Positions 34,844 through 43,079 of a stretch of 64,000 bases of DNA are shown here, piece by piece. Each line of letters begins with the position of its first letter. Position 1 is the stretch's first letter. The DNA is taken from contig JAFKFM010000010.1 of assembly GCA_017308135.1 (NCBI GenBank), positions 110,296-174,295 of the forward strand, read 5' to 3'. This stretch comes from Alphaproteobacteria bacterium (GTDB taxonomy: Bacteria > Pseudomonadota > Alphaproteobacteria > CACIAM-22H2). Position numbers and translations under genes: made by a program. The notes beneath the pieces were generated by a model. It made no database searches. It had not been told where the DNA came from and saw only the letters and a program-made list of their open reading frames with translations.

Positions 34844-35344
34844 ATGCACGATGCGCGCAAGGCGCGCCACGCCGATCTCGCGTTCGCGGTGGTGACGATC
34901 GCCATCGGCGCGCTGTTCTTCGTCGAAGCGCGAAAACTGCCCGCGTCACGCTTCGATCCGTTGGGGGCGGGCTCGTTCCCGATGGCGATCGCGGGCTTGC
35001 TGGCGATCTTGGGCGTCGTGGCGCTGGTCATGACGCTCGTCGGCAAACGCATCGGGGCGGCGGAAACGTCGCTGATCGTCGGCGTCAATCAAGCCGATCA
35101 AACGGCACCGCCACGCCCGTGGTTGGCTGTGTTCAGCTTCCTTGCCGTGACGGCGTACACGGCGATGCTGCAAATCTGGCCCGGCAATTATATGTGGGCG
35201 ACGGCGGCACTGCTGGCCGCGTTGGGCATCGCCATGTCGCCGCGCGATCCGCGTTCGGCCGGGATCGCTTTGGCGATCGCGATCGTCGGCGCGGCGTTCC
35301 TCGACTACGTCTTCGGCACCTTGTTGCGATTGCCCATGCCATGA
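34844..35344 (+). CDS. TctB-like small membrane subunit of a TTT transporter
   Basis: This 166-aa protein has four hydrophobic helices: AFAVVTIAIGALFF, SFPMAIAGLLAILGVVALV, a pair around residues 85-125, and AIAIVGAAFLDYVFG. The arrangement and the LGAGSFPM motif fit TctB. Its stop overlaps the TctA-like start by 4 bp (35341-35344). Confidence 0.9.
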   Translation: MHDARKARHADLAFAVVTIAIGALFFVEARKLPASRFDPLGAGSFPMAIAGLLAILGVVALVMTLVGKRIGAAETSLIVGVNQADQTAPPRPWLAVFSFLAVTAYTAMLQIWPGNYMWATAALLAALGIAMSPRDPRSAGIALAIAIVGAAFLDYVFGTLLRLPMP

Positions 35345-36810
35345 TCGACGCGTTTCTTCATCTGCTGCAACCCTCGCTGCTGTTGTTGATGTGCGGGGGC
35401 GTGTTCCTGGGCATCGTCATCGGCGTGCTGCCCGGCATCAATGCGGGCACGTTGCTGGTGCTGATCCTGCCCTTCACCTTCACGATGGCGAGCATCGATG
35501 CGGTGGTGCTACTGATCGCGGCTTTCGTCGGCGCGGTCAGCGGCGGGCTTATAACTGCGACGTTGATGCGCATTCCGGGTGAGCCCAATGCGATCATGAC
35601 CACGATGGACGGGTTCCCGTTGGCGAAGGCCGGGCATCCGGGCCGCGCGCTGGGCTTGGGCAATGCCGCGTCGATCGTCGGCGGCGCCTTGTCGTGGGTG
35701 GCGCTGGTGATGTTGGCCCCGCCGCTGGCGCGCGTCGCGGTCGTATTCGGGCCGTGGGAATATTTCGCCATCGTCTGCCTGGCGCTGACTTTGATCGCGT
35801 CGCTGAGCCGCGGCTCGCTGATCAAGGGCATCATCTCGGCGCTGTTCGGCATGCTCGTCGCGATGCCGGGGCTCGATTCATCGTCGGGTGCCCAGCGTTT
35901 CACCTTCGGCTGGGTCGAGATGTCCTCCGGCTTCGAATTGCTGCCGGTGATCCTCGGCATTTTCGCGATCAGCCAATTACTGTCGGATACGGTCAATATC
36001 GACGAGCAGGCGGGTGAGCGCGTGCGCGCCAATATGCGCGGCATTCTTATTTCGACGCGCGACTACGTGCGCCACGGCTTCAACATGGTCCGTTCCTCGC
36101 TGATCGGCATCGCGATGGGCATTCTGCCCGGCGTGGGCGCCACGATTGCGTCGATCGTCGCCTATACGACCGCGCGCGCCGCGTCGAAGGAGCCCGAGAA
36201 GTTCGGCAAGGGCAGCGAAGAAGCGATCGTCGCCGCCGAAAGCGCCAACAACGCGACGACGGGCGGCACACTCATTCCGCTGCTGGCGCTAGGCATTCCC
36301 GGTGGGCTGGCGGATTCCGTGCTGCTCGGCGCGCTGATGGTGCACAATCTCGCGCCGGGACCGATGCTCTATACGCATAATCCGGAGATCGTGAACGCGA
36401 TCGTCGGCGCGCATCTGCTCAGCCATGTTCTGATGTTCGCCTTCATGACCGGCGGCGTCATGCTTTTCGCCTGGCTGATGGTGCTGGAACGCGCCTGGAT
36501 CTTCCCGATGGTATTCGCGATCTGCGTGCTCGGTGCGTTCACCGGCGGCTCGCGCGTCTTCGACGTTTGGGTGATGCTCGGCTTCGGCCTGATCGGCTAC
36601 GCGATGGAGTATGCGCGCGTGCCCATCGCGCCCTTCGTGGTGGGCATGGTGCTCGCACCGCTGGCCGAAGAACAGCTGCGCACCGGCTTGATGGCGTCGG
36701 GCGGCACGTTCTGGGCGATCCTCGACCGGCCGATCGCGCTCGCCTTCGTCGCCATTGCGATCGCGATGCTGCTCTGGCCGTTGTTCCGGATGCGCGCGGC
36801 GCGGCCCTAA
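35341..36810 (+). CDS. TctA-like large membrane subunit of a TTT transporter
   Basis: The 489-aa protein has about 11-12 membrane helices and the TctA signatures GIVIGVLPGINAG near residue 25, SGGLITATLMRIPGEPNAIMTTMDGFPLAK, and the second inverted-repeat motif MGILPGVGATIAS near residue 260. The sequence NNATTGGTLIPLLALGIPG is also typical. It uses ion gradients to move the bound solute inward. Last gene of the unit; no clear terminator follows before dispersed element D. Confidence 0.95.
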   Translation: MIDAFLHLLQPSLLLLMCGGVFLGIVIGVLPGINAGTLLVLILPFTFTMASIDAVVLLIAAFVGAVSGGLITATLMRIPGEPNAIMTTMDGFPLAKAGHPGRALGLGNAASIVGGALSWVALVMLAPPLARVAVVFGPWEYFAIVCLALTLIASLSRGSLIKGIISALFGMLVAMPGLDSSSGAQRFTFGWVEMSSGFELLPVILGIFAISQLLSDTVNIDEQAGERVRANMRGILISTRDYVRHGFNMVRSSLIGIAMGILPGVGATIASIVAYTTARAASKEPEKFGKGSEEAIVAAESANNATTGGTLIPLLALGIPGGLADSVLLGALMVHNLAPGPMLYTHNPEIVNAIVGAHLLSHVLMFAFMTGGVMLFAWLMVLERAWIFPMVFAICVLGAFTGGSRVFDVWVMLGFGLIGYAMEYARVPIAPFVVGMVLAPLAEEQLRTGLMASGGTFWAILDRPIALAFVAIAIAMLLWPLFRMRAARP

Positions 36811-36969
36811 AATAGCCCGCTGCCACAAGTACCATTGCCGTGCGTAATGTCGAATTTCGGAAACCCGTGGCCGGAGGTTCCAGATTTCGCTACGCAGTGA
36901 CCTTATTTTTTCTCAGGCCAATGACGGTACCCATCGTACCGGTCCCAAAATCAACGATGCCGTTGCGCT

Positions 36970-37104
36970 GAATATTTTCCACAAATGGCCTCAGAATGCT
37001 TCGTAAATGCGGAAACCAATATTGAAATAGCGGAATTCCACACGGTCTGAGGGGCTTGGCGCGACGCGATGCGTCACGGGATTTGAATCCCGCCGCTCCG
37101 ATCA
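36970..37104 (+). repeat. Dispersed tRNA-3'-end-like element, copy D
   Basis: Lies in the 381-bp gap 36811-37191 between convergent units; the first 160 bp of the gap show no feature. The leader (TATTTTCCACAAATGGCCTC, ATGCGGAAACC) is diverged. Hairpin GACGC-GAT-GCGTC (37063-37075) keeps pairing with different bases from copies A and E. The 3' part is CGGGATTTGAATCCCGCCGCTCCGATCA, with CCA changed to TCA. A separate hairpin, CCGTCGCGTT-TTT-AACGCGGCGG (37115-37137), follows. Confidence 0.72.
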
Positions 37105-37191
37105 AGAAAGATGTCCGTCGCGTTTTTAACGCGGCGGGCTTCGGTGTATTGCGGTCGATGCGTATGAAGTCACGCGCGTGAGATGACACCC

Positions 37192-38202
37192 TCAGCACTC
37201 GATGAGAATTTTCGTCGTCGCGTCGCGATGCTCGAGCCAATAAGGAAACGCCTCAGCCGCGTTGTCGATCGAGAAACGTTTGGTGATAAGCTTGTCGGCC
37301 TTGGCGCCGAGTTTTTCGAGATAGGGGATCGTCGCGGCGAAATCCTCGGGTAGCGCGTTGCGCGAGCCGAGGATGTCGAGCTCCTTCAAATTGAACAGCT
37401 GCGTCTTGTAGGCGACCGGCTCCTTCGCATAGCCGACATAGACGACGCGCCCGCTGAAACAAACGAGGTCGATCGCCTGGGTGAACGTCTCCGGCGTGCC
37501 GACCGCTTCGATCACCAAGTCGGCCCCATGGCCGCCGGTCAGATCGGCGACGGCTTGCGTCACATCGGCGCTGGCGATGGCGTGCGCGGCGCCGAGGGCG
37601 TGGGCGGCCTCGGCTTTCTCCGCCGTCACGTCGACAGCGATGACTGTGGCGCCGCGTGCGGCCGCACCCGCGACGACGCCAAGCCCGATCATGCCGGTCC
37701 CCAGCACGACGACGATATCTTTCTCGGTCACGCGGCCGCGCCGTGCCGCATGAAAGCCGACCGAAAGAGGCTCGACGAGAGCGAGATGCGCCGCCGGGAG
37801 CGTGTCGTTCAGGATCAGCTTTGCGTGCGGAAGGACGATATAGTCGGCCAAGCCGCCTTCCTGTTGAACGCCGAGCGTGCGGTTGTCGCGGCACGCGTTA
37901 ACGCGGCCCTGGCGGCACGAACTGCATTTGCCGCAGCTCGTATAGGGTACGACGATCGCGCGCTTGCCGCAGGTATAGGCGCTGGGCACGTTCGTACCGA
38001 TGGCGGCGATCTCCCCGCCGATCTCATGGCCGGGAATACGCGGATAGCTCGCCAGCGGATTGAGGCCGCGATAATTGGCGAGGTCGCTGCCGCACAGGCC
38101 GACATGCCGGACCTTCAGCAGTACGTCGCCATCGCGCGGCTCGGGTCGGGGAATATCGACCAGGCACACCTGGTCCTTGGTTTCGATGCGGATGGCTTTC
38201 AT
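37192..38202 (-). CDS. Zinc-dependent medium-chain dehydrogenase (sugar/polyol type)
   Basis: The 336-aa MDR has catalytic zinc ligands Cys37 (VGLCGSD) and His59-Glu60 (PGHEIGGEIA). Four structural-zinc cysteines are at 90, 93, 96 and 104 (SCGKCSSCRQGRVNAC), followed by a Rossmann motif GTGMIGLG. A GGGAGGA sequence is just before the start at 38202; a longer frame is unlikely. Members of this branch oxidise sorbitol, galactitol, threonine or sugar acids. As the last gene of the GntR/CUT1 sugar unit it probably oxidises a pathway intermediate, such as a 2-keto-3-deoxy sugar acid (inferred). Confidence 0.9.
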   Translation of the reverse strand: MKAIRIETKDQVCLVDIPRPEPRDGDVLLKVRHVGLCGSDLANYRGLNPLASYPRIPGHEIGGEIAAIGTNVPSAYTCGKRAIVVPYTSCGKCSSCRQGRVNACRDNRTLGVQQEGGLADYIVLPHAKLILNDTLPAAHLALVEPLSVGFHAARRGRVTEKDIVVVLGTGMIGLGVVAGAAARGATVIAVDVTAEKAEAAHALGAAHAIASADVTQAVADLTGGHGADLVIEAVGTPETFTQAIDLVCFSGRVVYVGYAKEPVAYKTQLFNLKELDILGSRNALPEDFAATIPYLEKLGAKADKLITKRFSIDNAAEAFPYWLEHRDATTKILIEC

Positions 38203-39029
38203 GTCGTCCTCCCGAAAAATCGCAAAGCGTTGTCGGCGAACAAGGCAGGTTCTTCGAGACCCGTCGCGCGGGCGAAGGACCGCAAACGCACGAAGGCGGC
38301 CCCATAGGGATCGCCGTCCACGCCGGCGACCGGCCAATTCGATCCGGCGATCAGTCGCCTATTCCCAAAATGCCGCGCGACATGACCGACGATCTCGACC
38401 GCCACGTCGTCGGCGGGAGGTGCGGCACCGCCGTTGCGCAGATCGCCGAATTTGCAGATCGCGTCCGTGTCACGTGCGATCAGCGCGATCTTCTCGCGCC
38501 AGGCGTCGAAATCGGGCCCGCGTCTCGCCGGCGGATTGGCGGCGTGATCGATGATCGCAGCGAGATTCGGCCGCGCGGTCAGTACGCGGTGGACTGCGTC
38601 GAGATGCTGGGCCTCCACCAGGATCTCGGCGATCAATCCGGCATCGTTCAGTGCATCGAGCGCCTTCAGCACCGGCGGCGTTTCGATCCAGGCGGGATCG
38701 TCGAATACGACTAAGGGCAGGCGCAGACCCCTGAAGACTGGGCGTCGCCGCCATGCGGCCAAGCGCGTCGCGAAATCCGATGCGAACGGATCGAGGAAGC
38801 CGATCACCGCCAGGACCGTAATGGGGTTCGCATCCGCCAGCGCGAACAATGCCTCGGTCTCGTCGGGCGATTGCGCGGCGCTGACCAGCACGGCCTTATC
38901 GACGCCCGCCTGTGCGAAGCCGGCGGGCGGGAAGGGAAAGTCGGCGTTAAGGGCAGCGACGCGCGTGCGGATGCGCACGGGGAATCCGTCGCCGCGTCGC
39001 CAGCTATGGCAATGGGTATCGACGATCAT
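38199..39029 (-). CDS. Amidohydrolase-2 family protein, likely sugar lactonase
   Basis: The 276-aa TIM-barrel protein begins MIVDTHCHSWRR and ends with LIAGSNWPVAGVDG. In the usual GSDWP motif the aspartate is replaced by asparagine (Asn near position 235), which may mean altered metal use. AAIIDHAANPPAR provides the central histidine. Neighbouring aldose and Zn dehydrogenases suggest an aldono-lactone substrate. It overlaps both neighbours by 4 bp. Confidence 0.83.
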   Translation of the reverse strand: MIVDTHCHSWRRGDGFPVRIRTRVAALNADFPFPPAGFAQAGVDKAVLVSAAQSPDETEALFALADANPITVLAVIGFLDPFASDFATRLAAWRRRPVFRGLRLPLVVFDDPAWIETPPVLKALDALNDAGLIAEILVEAQHLDAVHRVLTARPNLAAIIDHAANPPARRGPDFDAWREKIALIARDTDAICKFGDLRNGGAAPPADDVAVEIVGHVARHFGNRRLIAGSNWPVAGVDGDPYGAAFVRLRSFARATGLEEPALFADNALRFFGRTT

Positions 39030-39913
39030 CGACCCACGCCCGCATTTTCAAGATCGCGCCACACCCCCTCGGGCAAGCGCGTTTCGAGAAGATCGAGCGT
39101 TTCGTCGAGTTCGGCGGCCGTGCGCGCGCCGATCAACGTCATCGATACGCCCCCGTGACGCGCGGGGTAGTGGAACGCGGCGGCTTTCAGGCTGGTGCCG
39201 TGATCGGCGCAGATTTCGGCGAGTAGAGCAGTCCGCGCCAGCGTTTCGGGCGGCGGCGGCCCGTAATGGAACTTCGCATGGCCGCCGAGAATGCCGGAAT
39301 TGAGCACGCCCGCCGCGATGATCGCGACGTTCATCGCACGGCAAGCGGGCAGCAACTCGAACGCGGCGCTCCAATCCAAAAGCGTCAAACGACCGGCGAT
39401 CAGTACGGCGTCGAGGGGGATGCGCGCCAGCAGCGCCAAGGCGGTCTCCGCGCGATTGACGCCCACGCCGATGGCGCCGATGACGCCTTGATCCTTCAGG
39501 CGCTGCAAGGCGGGGAACGCTTGATCGACCGCCGCATCGAGATGCTTGTCCGGGTCATGCAGCAGGACGAGATCGATGCGCGTGCGGCCCAGGCGCTTCA
39601 AACTTGCGGCGACGCTGGCGTCGATCGCGCTTGTGCCGAAATCCTGTCGGCGCGCCTCGCCCGGCGCATTTGTGCCCCAGGGGGCGGTCAGCACGTAACC
39701 GGCTTTGGTCGAGAGGCGCACGGGTGATTCGCTCAGAGCACGGCCCAGCAGGTCTTCGGATCGGCCCGAACCATAGAGCGGGGACGTATCGAACCATTCG
39801 ATACCGCGCGCGTGGGCGCGTTTCACCAAAGCCACGACCGCGTCGTCCGGCGTGTCGGGCCCGAGCGTGGCGGGTGCCGCCATCCCCAACCCCAAGCGCG
39901 GCAGCGCGAGCAT
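39026..39913 (-). CDS. Aldo/keto reductase (aldose 1-dehydrogenase-like)
   Basis: The 295-aa AKR has the catalytic Asp-Tyr pair in WFDTSPLYGSGRSED, the Lys in LSTKAGYVL and the HDPDKH motif. It most resembles the group that contains D-threo-aldose/L-fucose 1-dehydrogenases (COG0667). It would oxidise the imported aldose to its lactone, giving the substrate for the adjacent lactonase-like enzyme. The start lies 3 bp after the permease stop; the stop overlaps the lactonase start. Confidence 0.87.
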   Translation of the reverse strand: MLALPRLGLGMAAPATLGPDTPDDAVVALVKRAHARGIEWFDTSPLYGSGRSEDLLGRALSESPVRLSTKAGYVLTAPWGTNAPGEARRQDFGTSAIDASVAASLKRLGRTRIDLVLLHDPDKHLDAAVDQAFPALQRLKDQGVIGAIGVGVNRAETALALLARIPLDAVLIAGRLTLLDWSAAFELLPACRAMNVAIIAAGVLNSGILGGHAKFHYGPPPPETLARTALLAEICADHGTSLKAAAFHYPARHGGVSMTLIGARTAAELDETLDLLETRLPEGVWRDLENAGVGR

Positions 39914-39916
39914 CGA

Positions 39917-40804
39917 TCAGCCTTTGAGCGCGCCGGCGGACAGGCCGTTGACGATCCAGCGCTGGAACAGCAGCGCCAACAGGAACGGCGGCAAGGCGGT
40001 GATGACGCCCGCGGTCATCACATAGTCGAACTGGATCGAGGCGGTATCGACGAAGCTCGCCGCCACGACCGGCAGCGTTTTGCTCGCGGCGGTTTTGGAG
40101 AACACGACTGCGAACAGGAATTCGCTCCACGACGCCATGAAGGCGAGGATGGCCGCACAAGTGCAGCCGGGGACCGCCAGTGGCAGCAGCACATGGCGCA
40201 CGATCTGCCAGCGCGTGGCGCCGTCGATGAAGGCGGAATCCTCCAGCTCGGCCGGGATCGTCTTGAAATAGGCCTGGAGCAGCCACACGGTGAAGGGCAG
40301 CGTGAACACGCAATAGGCCATCACCAGCGCGAAGGGCGTGTCGATCAGTCCCAGATTGCGCATGATCAGGAACATCGGCACGACCAGCATGATCGGCGGC
40401 AACATGCGCGTGGCGAGATAGATGGTCAGCACCGGTAAAGCGCGGCGATAGGTGATGCGCGCGAAAGCGTAAGCCGCCGGAATGCCGACCAGTAGATTGA
40501 TGATCGCCACGACGATGGCGACGATCAGGCTGTTTTTCAGCGCCGGAAAAATGTCGAACACGGCGGGCGCGCGGTTCCGGGCGAAGGCAAGGAATTCCGG
40601 ATCGCCGATGCCCAGCACGGTTTGATAGTTCCGCAGCGTCGGCTCGCTGGGGAAGAAATGGGGCGGGATCGCCAGCATTTCCTTTTCCGTCATAAAGCTC
40701 GTCGCCGTCATCCAGTAGATCGGCGCGAAGATGAAGGTGAAGAAGGCGAGGGCGCTGAGCATCAAGAAGGCTTGGCGCAGCACGCGTTGGCGGGCGGTGA
40801 TCAT
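39917..40804 (-). CDS. CUT1 sugar ABC transporter permease (MalG-like)
   Basis: The 295-aa permease has six membrane helices, and the EAA loop reads EDSAFIDGATRWQIVRHVLLPLAVPG, characteristic of MalG-type subunits. An N-terminal segment APIYWMTATSFMTEKEM is also typical. The start at 40804 overlaps the MalF-like stop (ATGA); the longer frame upstream is a shadow. It forms a heterodimer with the product of 40801-41733. Confidence 0.94.
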   Translation of the reverse strand: MITARQRVLRQAFLMLSALAFFTFIFAPIYWMTATSFMTEKEMLAIPPHFFPSEPTLRNYQTVLGIGDPEFLAFARNRAPAVFDIFPALKNSLIVAIVVAIINLLVGIPAAYAFARITYRRALPVLTIYLATRMLPPIMLVVPMFLIMRNLGLIDTPFALVMAYCVFTLPFTVWLLQAYFKTIPAELEDSAFIDGATRWQIVRHVLLPLAVPGCTCAAILAFMASWSEFLFAVVFSKTAASKTLPVVAASFVDTASIQFDYVMTAGVITALPPFLLALLFQRWIVNGLSAGALKG

Positions 40805-41733
40805 CGCGCCAACTCCCCGCGCTTCCACAACACGCGGATATAGACGATCGACAGCGCCAACGTCGTCAGCGCCAGGATATAGGCGTAGGCGCTGCCCCGT
40901 CCGAAATCGAGGAAGTTGAACGTGGTGACGTAGGTGAGCCAGGCGAGCACGGTCGTGCTTTTGCCGGGGCCGCCGCCGGTCAGGACGTAAATGATATCGA
41001 AGGTGCGCAAGGCCACCATCGTCTGCGTGATCAGCACCAGCAGCAGCGCGTGGCTCAGCCACGGAAAGGTGATGTGGCGGAAGCGTTGGAACACATTCGC
41101 CCCATCGATGCGCGCGGCTTCGTGAAGTTCCTCAGGGACCGTCTGGAGGGCCGCAAGCACGACGATGGCGACGAAAGGCACATGGTTCCACACCTGCGCC
41201 ACGATCAGCACGGGCAGGGCGGTTGTGTAGTCGCTGAGCCAAGCATGCGGTGTGTCGAAAATCCCAAGCGACACCAGCACGCCGTTGGCAAGGCCATAAC
41301 GGCCCTCCAGAATCCATTGCCAGATCAGGCCGTTGACGACCGGCGGAATGGCCCAGGGAATTAGCATCACGGCGCGCAGGATCGAACGGCCGGGGAATTT
41401 CTCGTTCAGCAGCAGGGCGAGCAGCGTGCCGAGCGTCAATGTCAGCGCGATGGAGCCGACGCTGAACAGCACGGTCACCTGCGCTGCGGTCCAGAACTGC
41501 TCGCTGCCCAGGATATTCGTGTAGTTGTCGAGACCGACGAATCGGAAACGGCCAGGCTGGCGCAGATTGTAGCTGTGCAAGGACAGATACAGCGAATAGA
41601 CGATCGGATAGAGGACGAGGCCGAGCAGGATCAGCGCCGCCGGCGTGTTCATCAGGAAGAACAGAAACGGCTGTTCCTCGCGCGGGGCGCGCCAGTTGCG
41701 CTTGGGTTGCGGCGTCGCGGCGGCGGTCGCCAT
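40801..41733 (-). CDS. CUT1 sugar ABC transporter permease (MalF-like)
   Basis: The 310-aa permease has an N-terminal cytoplasmic tail, six membrane helices and the EAA loop ELHEAARIDGANVFQRFRHITFPWL. The opening LFFLMNTPAALILLGLVLYPIVYSLYLS is classical for MalF/UgpA-type subunits. The start at 41733 was chosen because it gives this standard N-terminus. Positioned directly after two unrecognised genes that separate it from the binding-protein gene. Confidence 0.93.
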   Translation of the reverse strand: MATAAATPQPKRNWRAPREEQPFLFFLMNTPAALILLGLVLYPIVYSLYLSLHSYNLRQPGRFRFVGLDNYTNILGSEQFWTAAQVTVLFSVGSIALTLTLGTLLALLLNEKFPGRSILRAVMLIPWAIPPVVNGLIWQWILEGRYGLANGVLVSLGIFDTPHAWLSDYTTALPVLIVAQVWNHVPFVAIVVLAALQTVPEELHEAARIDGANVFQRFRHITFPWLSHALLLVLITQTMVALRTFDIIYVLTGGGPGKSTTVLAWLTYVTTFNFLDFGRGSAYAYILALTTLALSIVYIRVLWKRGELAR

Positions 41734-41741
41734 GATCGTCC

Positions 41742-42071
41742 TCAGCCGCGCAACGACAGATACATGATGACTTTGACCGATCCGTTGCGGACCGTGCCGC
41801 TCAAGCGCTGCCAGGGCCCGGGCAGATCGACGGCGATGCTCGCCATGCCCTTGCCCTTGATCGTGGCTTTGCGGCTTTCGTGATCGCACCAGGTCAGGCT
41901 TTCGGGCGAGACTTGCGCGCCGAATTCGATCTCGGCACCTGGCGTGGCGTCCAACACATGGACGAACCAGCGCGCGTCGCCGGCCCAGGCTGTTTCGTAG
42001 GGTTCGGTCGTGAACGCGCCGTCGAAAGTGGCGTTGCGTTCGATGACGGCGGTGAAGGCGCGGGGCAGCAT
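41742..42071 (-). CDS. Small protein of unknown function in the CUT1 sugar unit
   Basis: A 109-aa protein, MLPRAFTAVIERNATFDGAF and onward, with WAGDARWFVHVLD, GAEIEFGAQVSPESLTW and KVIMYLSLRG. The predicted content is mostly beta strand; there is no signal peptide, membrane helix or familiar motif. ATG 42071 is used; a GTG at 42080 overlapping the upstream stop (GTGA) is an alternative. The tight fit between the 327-aa protein gene and the permeases shows it is part of the operon. A carbohydrate-binding-like beta sandwich is only a guess. Confidence 0.65.
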   Translation of the reverse strand: MLPRAFTAVIERNATFDGAFTTEPYETAWAGDARWFVHVLDATPGAEIEFGAQVSPESLTWCDHESRKATIKGKGMASIAVDLPGPWQRLSGTVRNGSVKVIMYLSLRG

Positions 42072-42076
42072 GGATT

Positions 42077-43060
42077 TCACCAATCGACGGAGACGAGACA
42101 GGTGTTGAGGAACAGGAAATTGCGCACCGGGCGATGCGTGCGCACGTCGATGGAGAAGTTCAGCAACCGCTCCAAGCCCCAATAACCGTGCGGGAAGCGC
42201 GGTACGGGCACGTCGCGCAGATCCATGATCTTGTCGTTGACCTGAAGCTCGACGTTGCGCCCGGCTTCGGTGTCGAACTGGTAGCGCAGATAGTGCCAAT
42301 TGATCTTCGTCGGCACCTCGTTGTAGCAGAGGTTATGTTCGCCGTTCGGCACCGGCGCCCAATCGTTCGGGTGCGCCACGTGATAGTCGCTGACCGCCGG
42401 GCTGCCCGAGACTTCCATCTTCGTCGTCGTCTGCACCGAGGTTTTGTAGAACCAGCGGCGCTGCAGATTGCCGTCCGCGTCAGCGTTCACATAGCGCAGG
42501 GCGCAGTGATAGCGCCGGCCGAATTCGCGGTCGCACACGTCGTTGCCGATGCAGAACTCGCCGAAATCCGAAACGCTCGGGTCGATATTGCCGTCGTGCT
42601 TGCCTTCGCGCGCCCCGATCCACGCCTCGGATTTGATCGTGAAATAGGTTTCGAGCTGGACGAGGCCCGGCTTCTGGAACGTCGCGCGCTTGATGGCGAG
42701 CGCCATATGGCCGGGCTTGGCGCGCGTGGCGAGTTTCAGCGCGTAATTGCCGCTGAGCGGGCCATGCGTGCCGATGTCGAAGAAGCTGCAGGTGGAGATC
42801 TGCGGCGGGCGCGTGTCGGACAGAACCGGGCGGACGGTGTCGAGATCGCCGTTATGGTTCCCGATCAACTCGCACCAGCCCTGCACGCCGTAGTCGAAAT
42901 CGTCGTGGAACAGGATGCGCGGCAGCGGATTGAAGCGGCTCAGCTTGGGATCGGCCGCGCGGATACCTTCGCGCACCGCCGAAGCGAGATCGTTCGCCGT
43001 GTAGAGCCGCGTGTCGGCGCCCCGCGATTGCGGGGCGCCCATCGTACCGGTGTCGTTCAT
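42077..43060 (-). CDS. 327-aa protein of unknown function, probably beta-sandwich
   Basis: I do not recognise this family. The protein has no signal peptide and is rich in aromatic residues and beta strands, e.g. ILFHDDFDYGVQGWCELIGNH, LETYFTIKSEAWIG and WHYLRYQFDTEAGRNVELQVNDK. The FDDF...GW pattern near residue 50 and the W-rich strands resemble concanavalin-like carbohydrate-binding sandwiches. The C-terminus SIDVRTHRP...FLFLNTCLVSV is well ordered. It lies 19 bp after the binding-protein gene, in the same operon as the sugar importer. Binding or processing of the imported saccharide is inferred from context only. Confidence 0.75.
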   Translation of the reverse strand: MNDTGTMGAPQSRGADTRLYTANDLASAVREGIRAADPKLSRFNPLPRILFHDDFDYGVQGWCELIGNHNGDLDTVRPVLSDTRPPQISTCSFFDIGTHGPLSGNYALKLATRAKPGHMALAIKRATFQKPGLVQLETYFTIKSEAWIGAREGKHDGNIDPSVSDFGEFCIGNDVCDREFGRRYHCALRYVNADADGNLQRRWFYKTSVQTTTKMEVSGSPAVSDYHVAHPNDWAPVPNGEHNLCYNEVPTKINWHYLRYQFDTEAGRNVELQVNDKIMDLRDVPVPRFPHGYWGLERLLNFSIDVRTHRPVRNFLFLNTCLVSVDW

Positions 43061-43079
43061 CGTGTCGTTTCCGTTCGTG

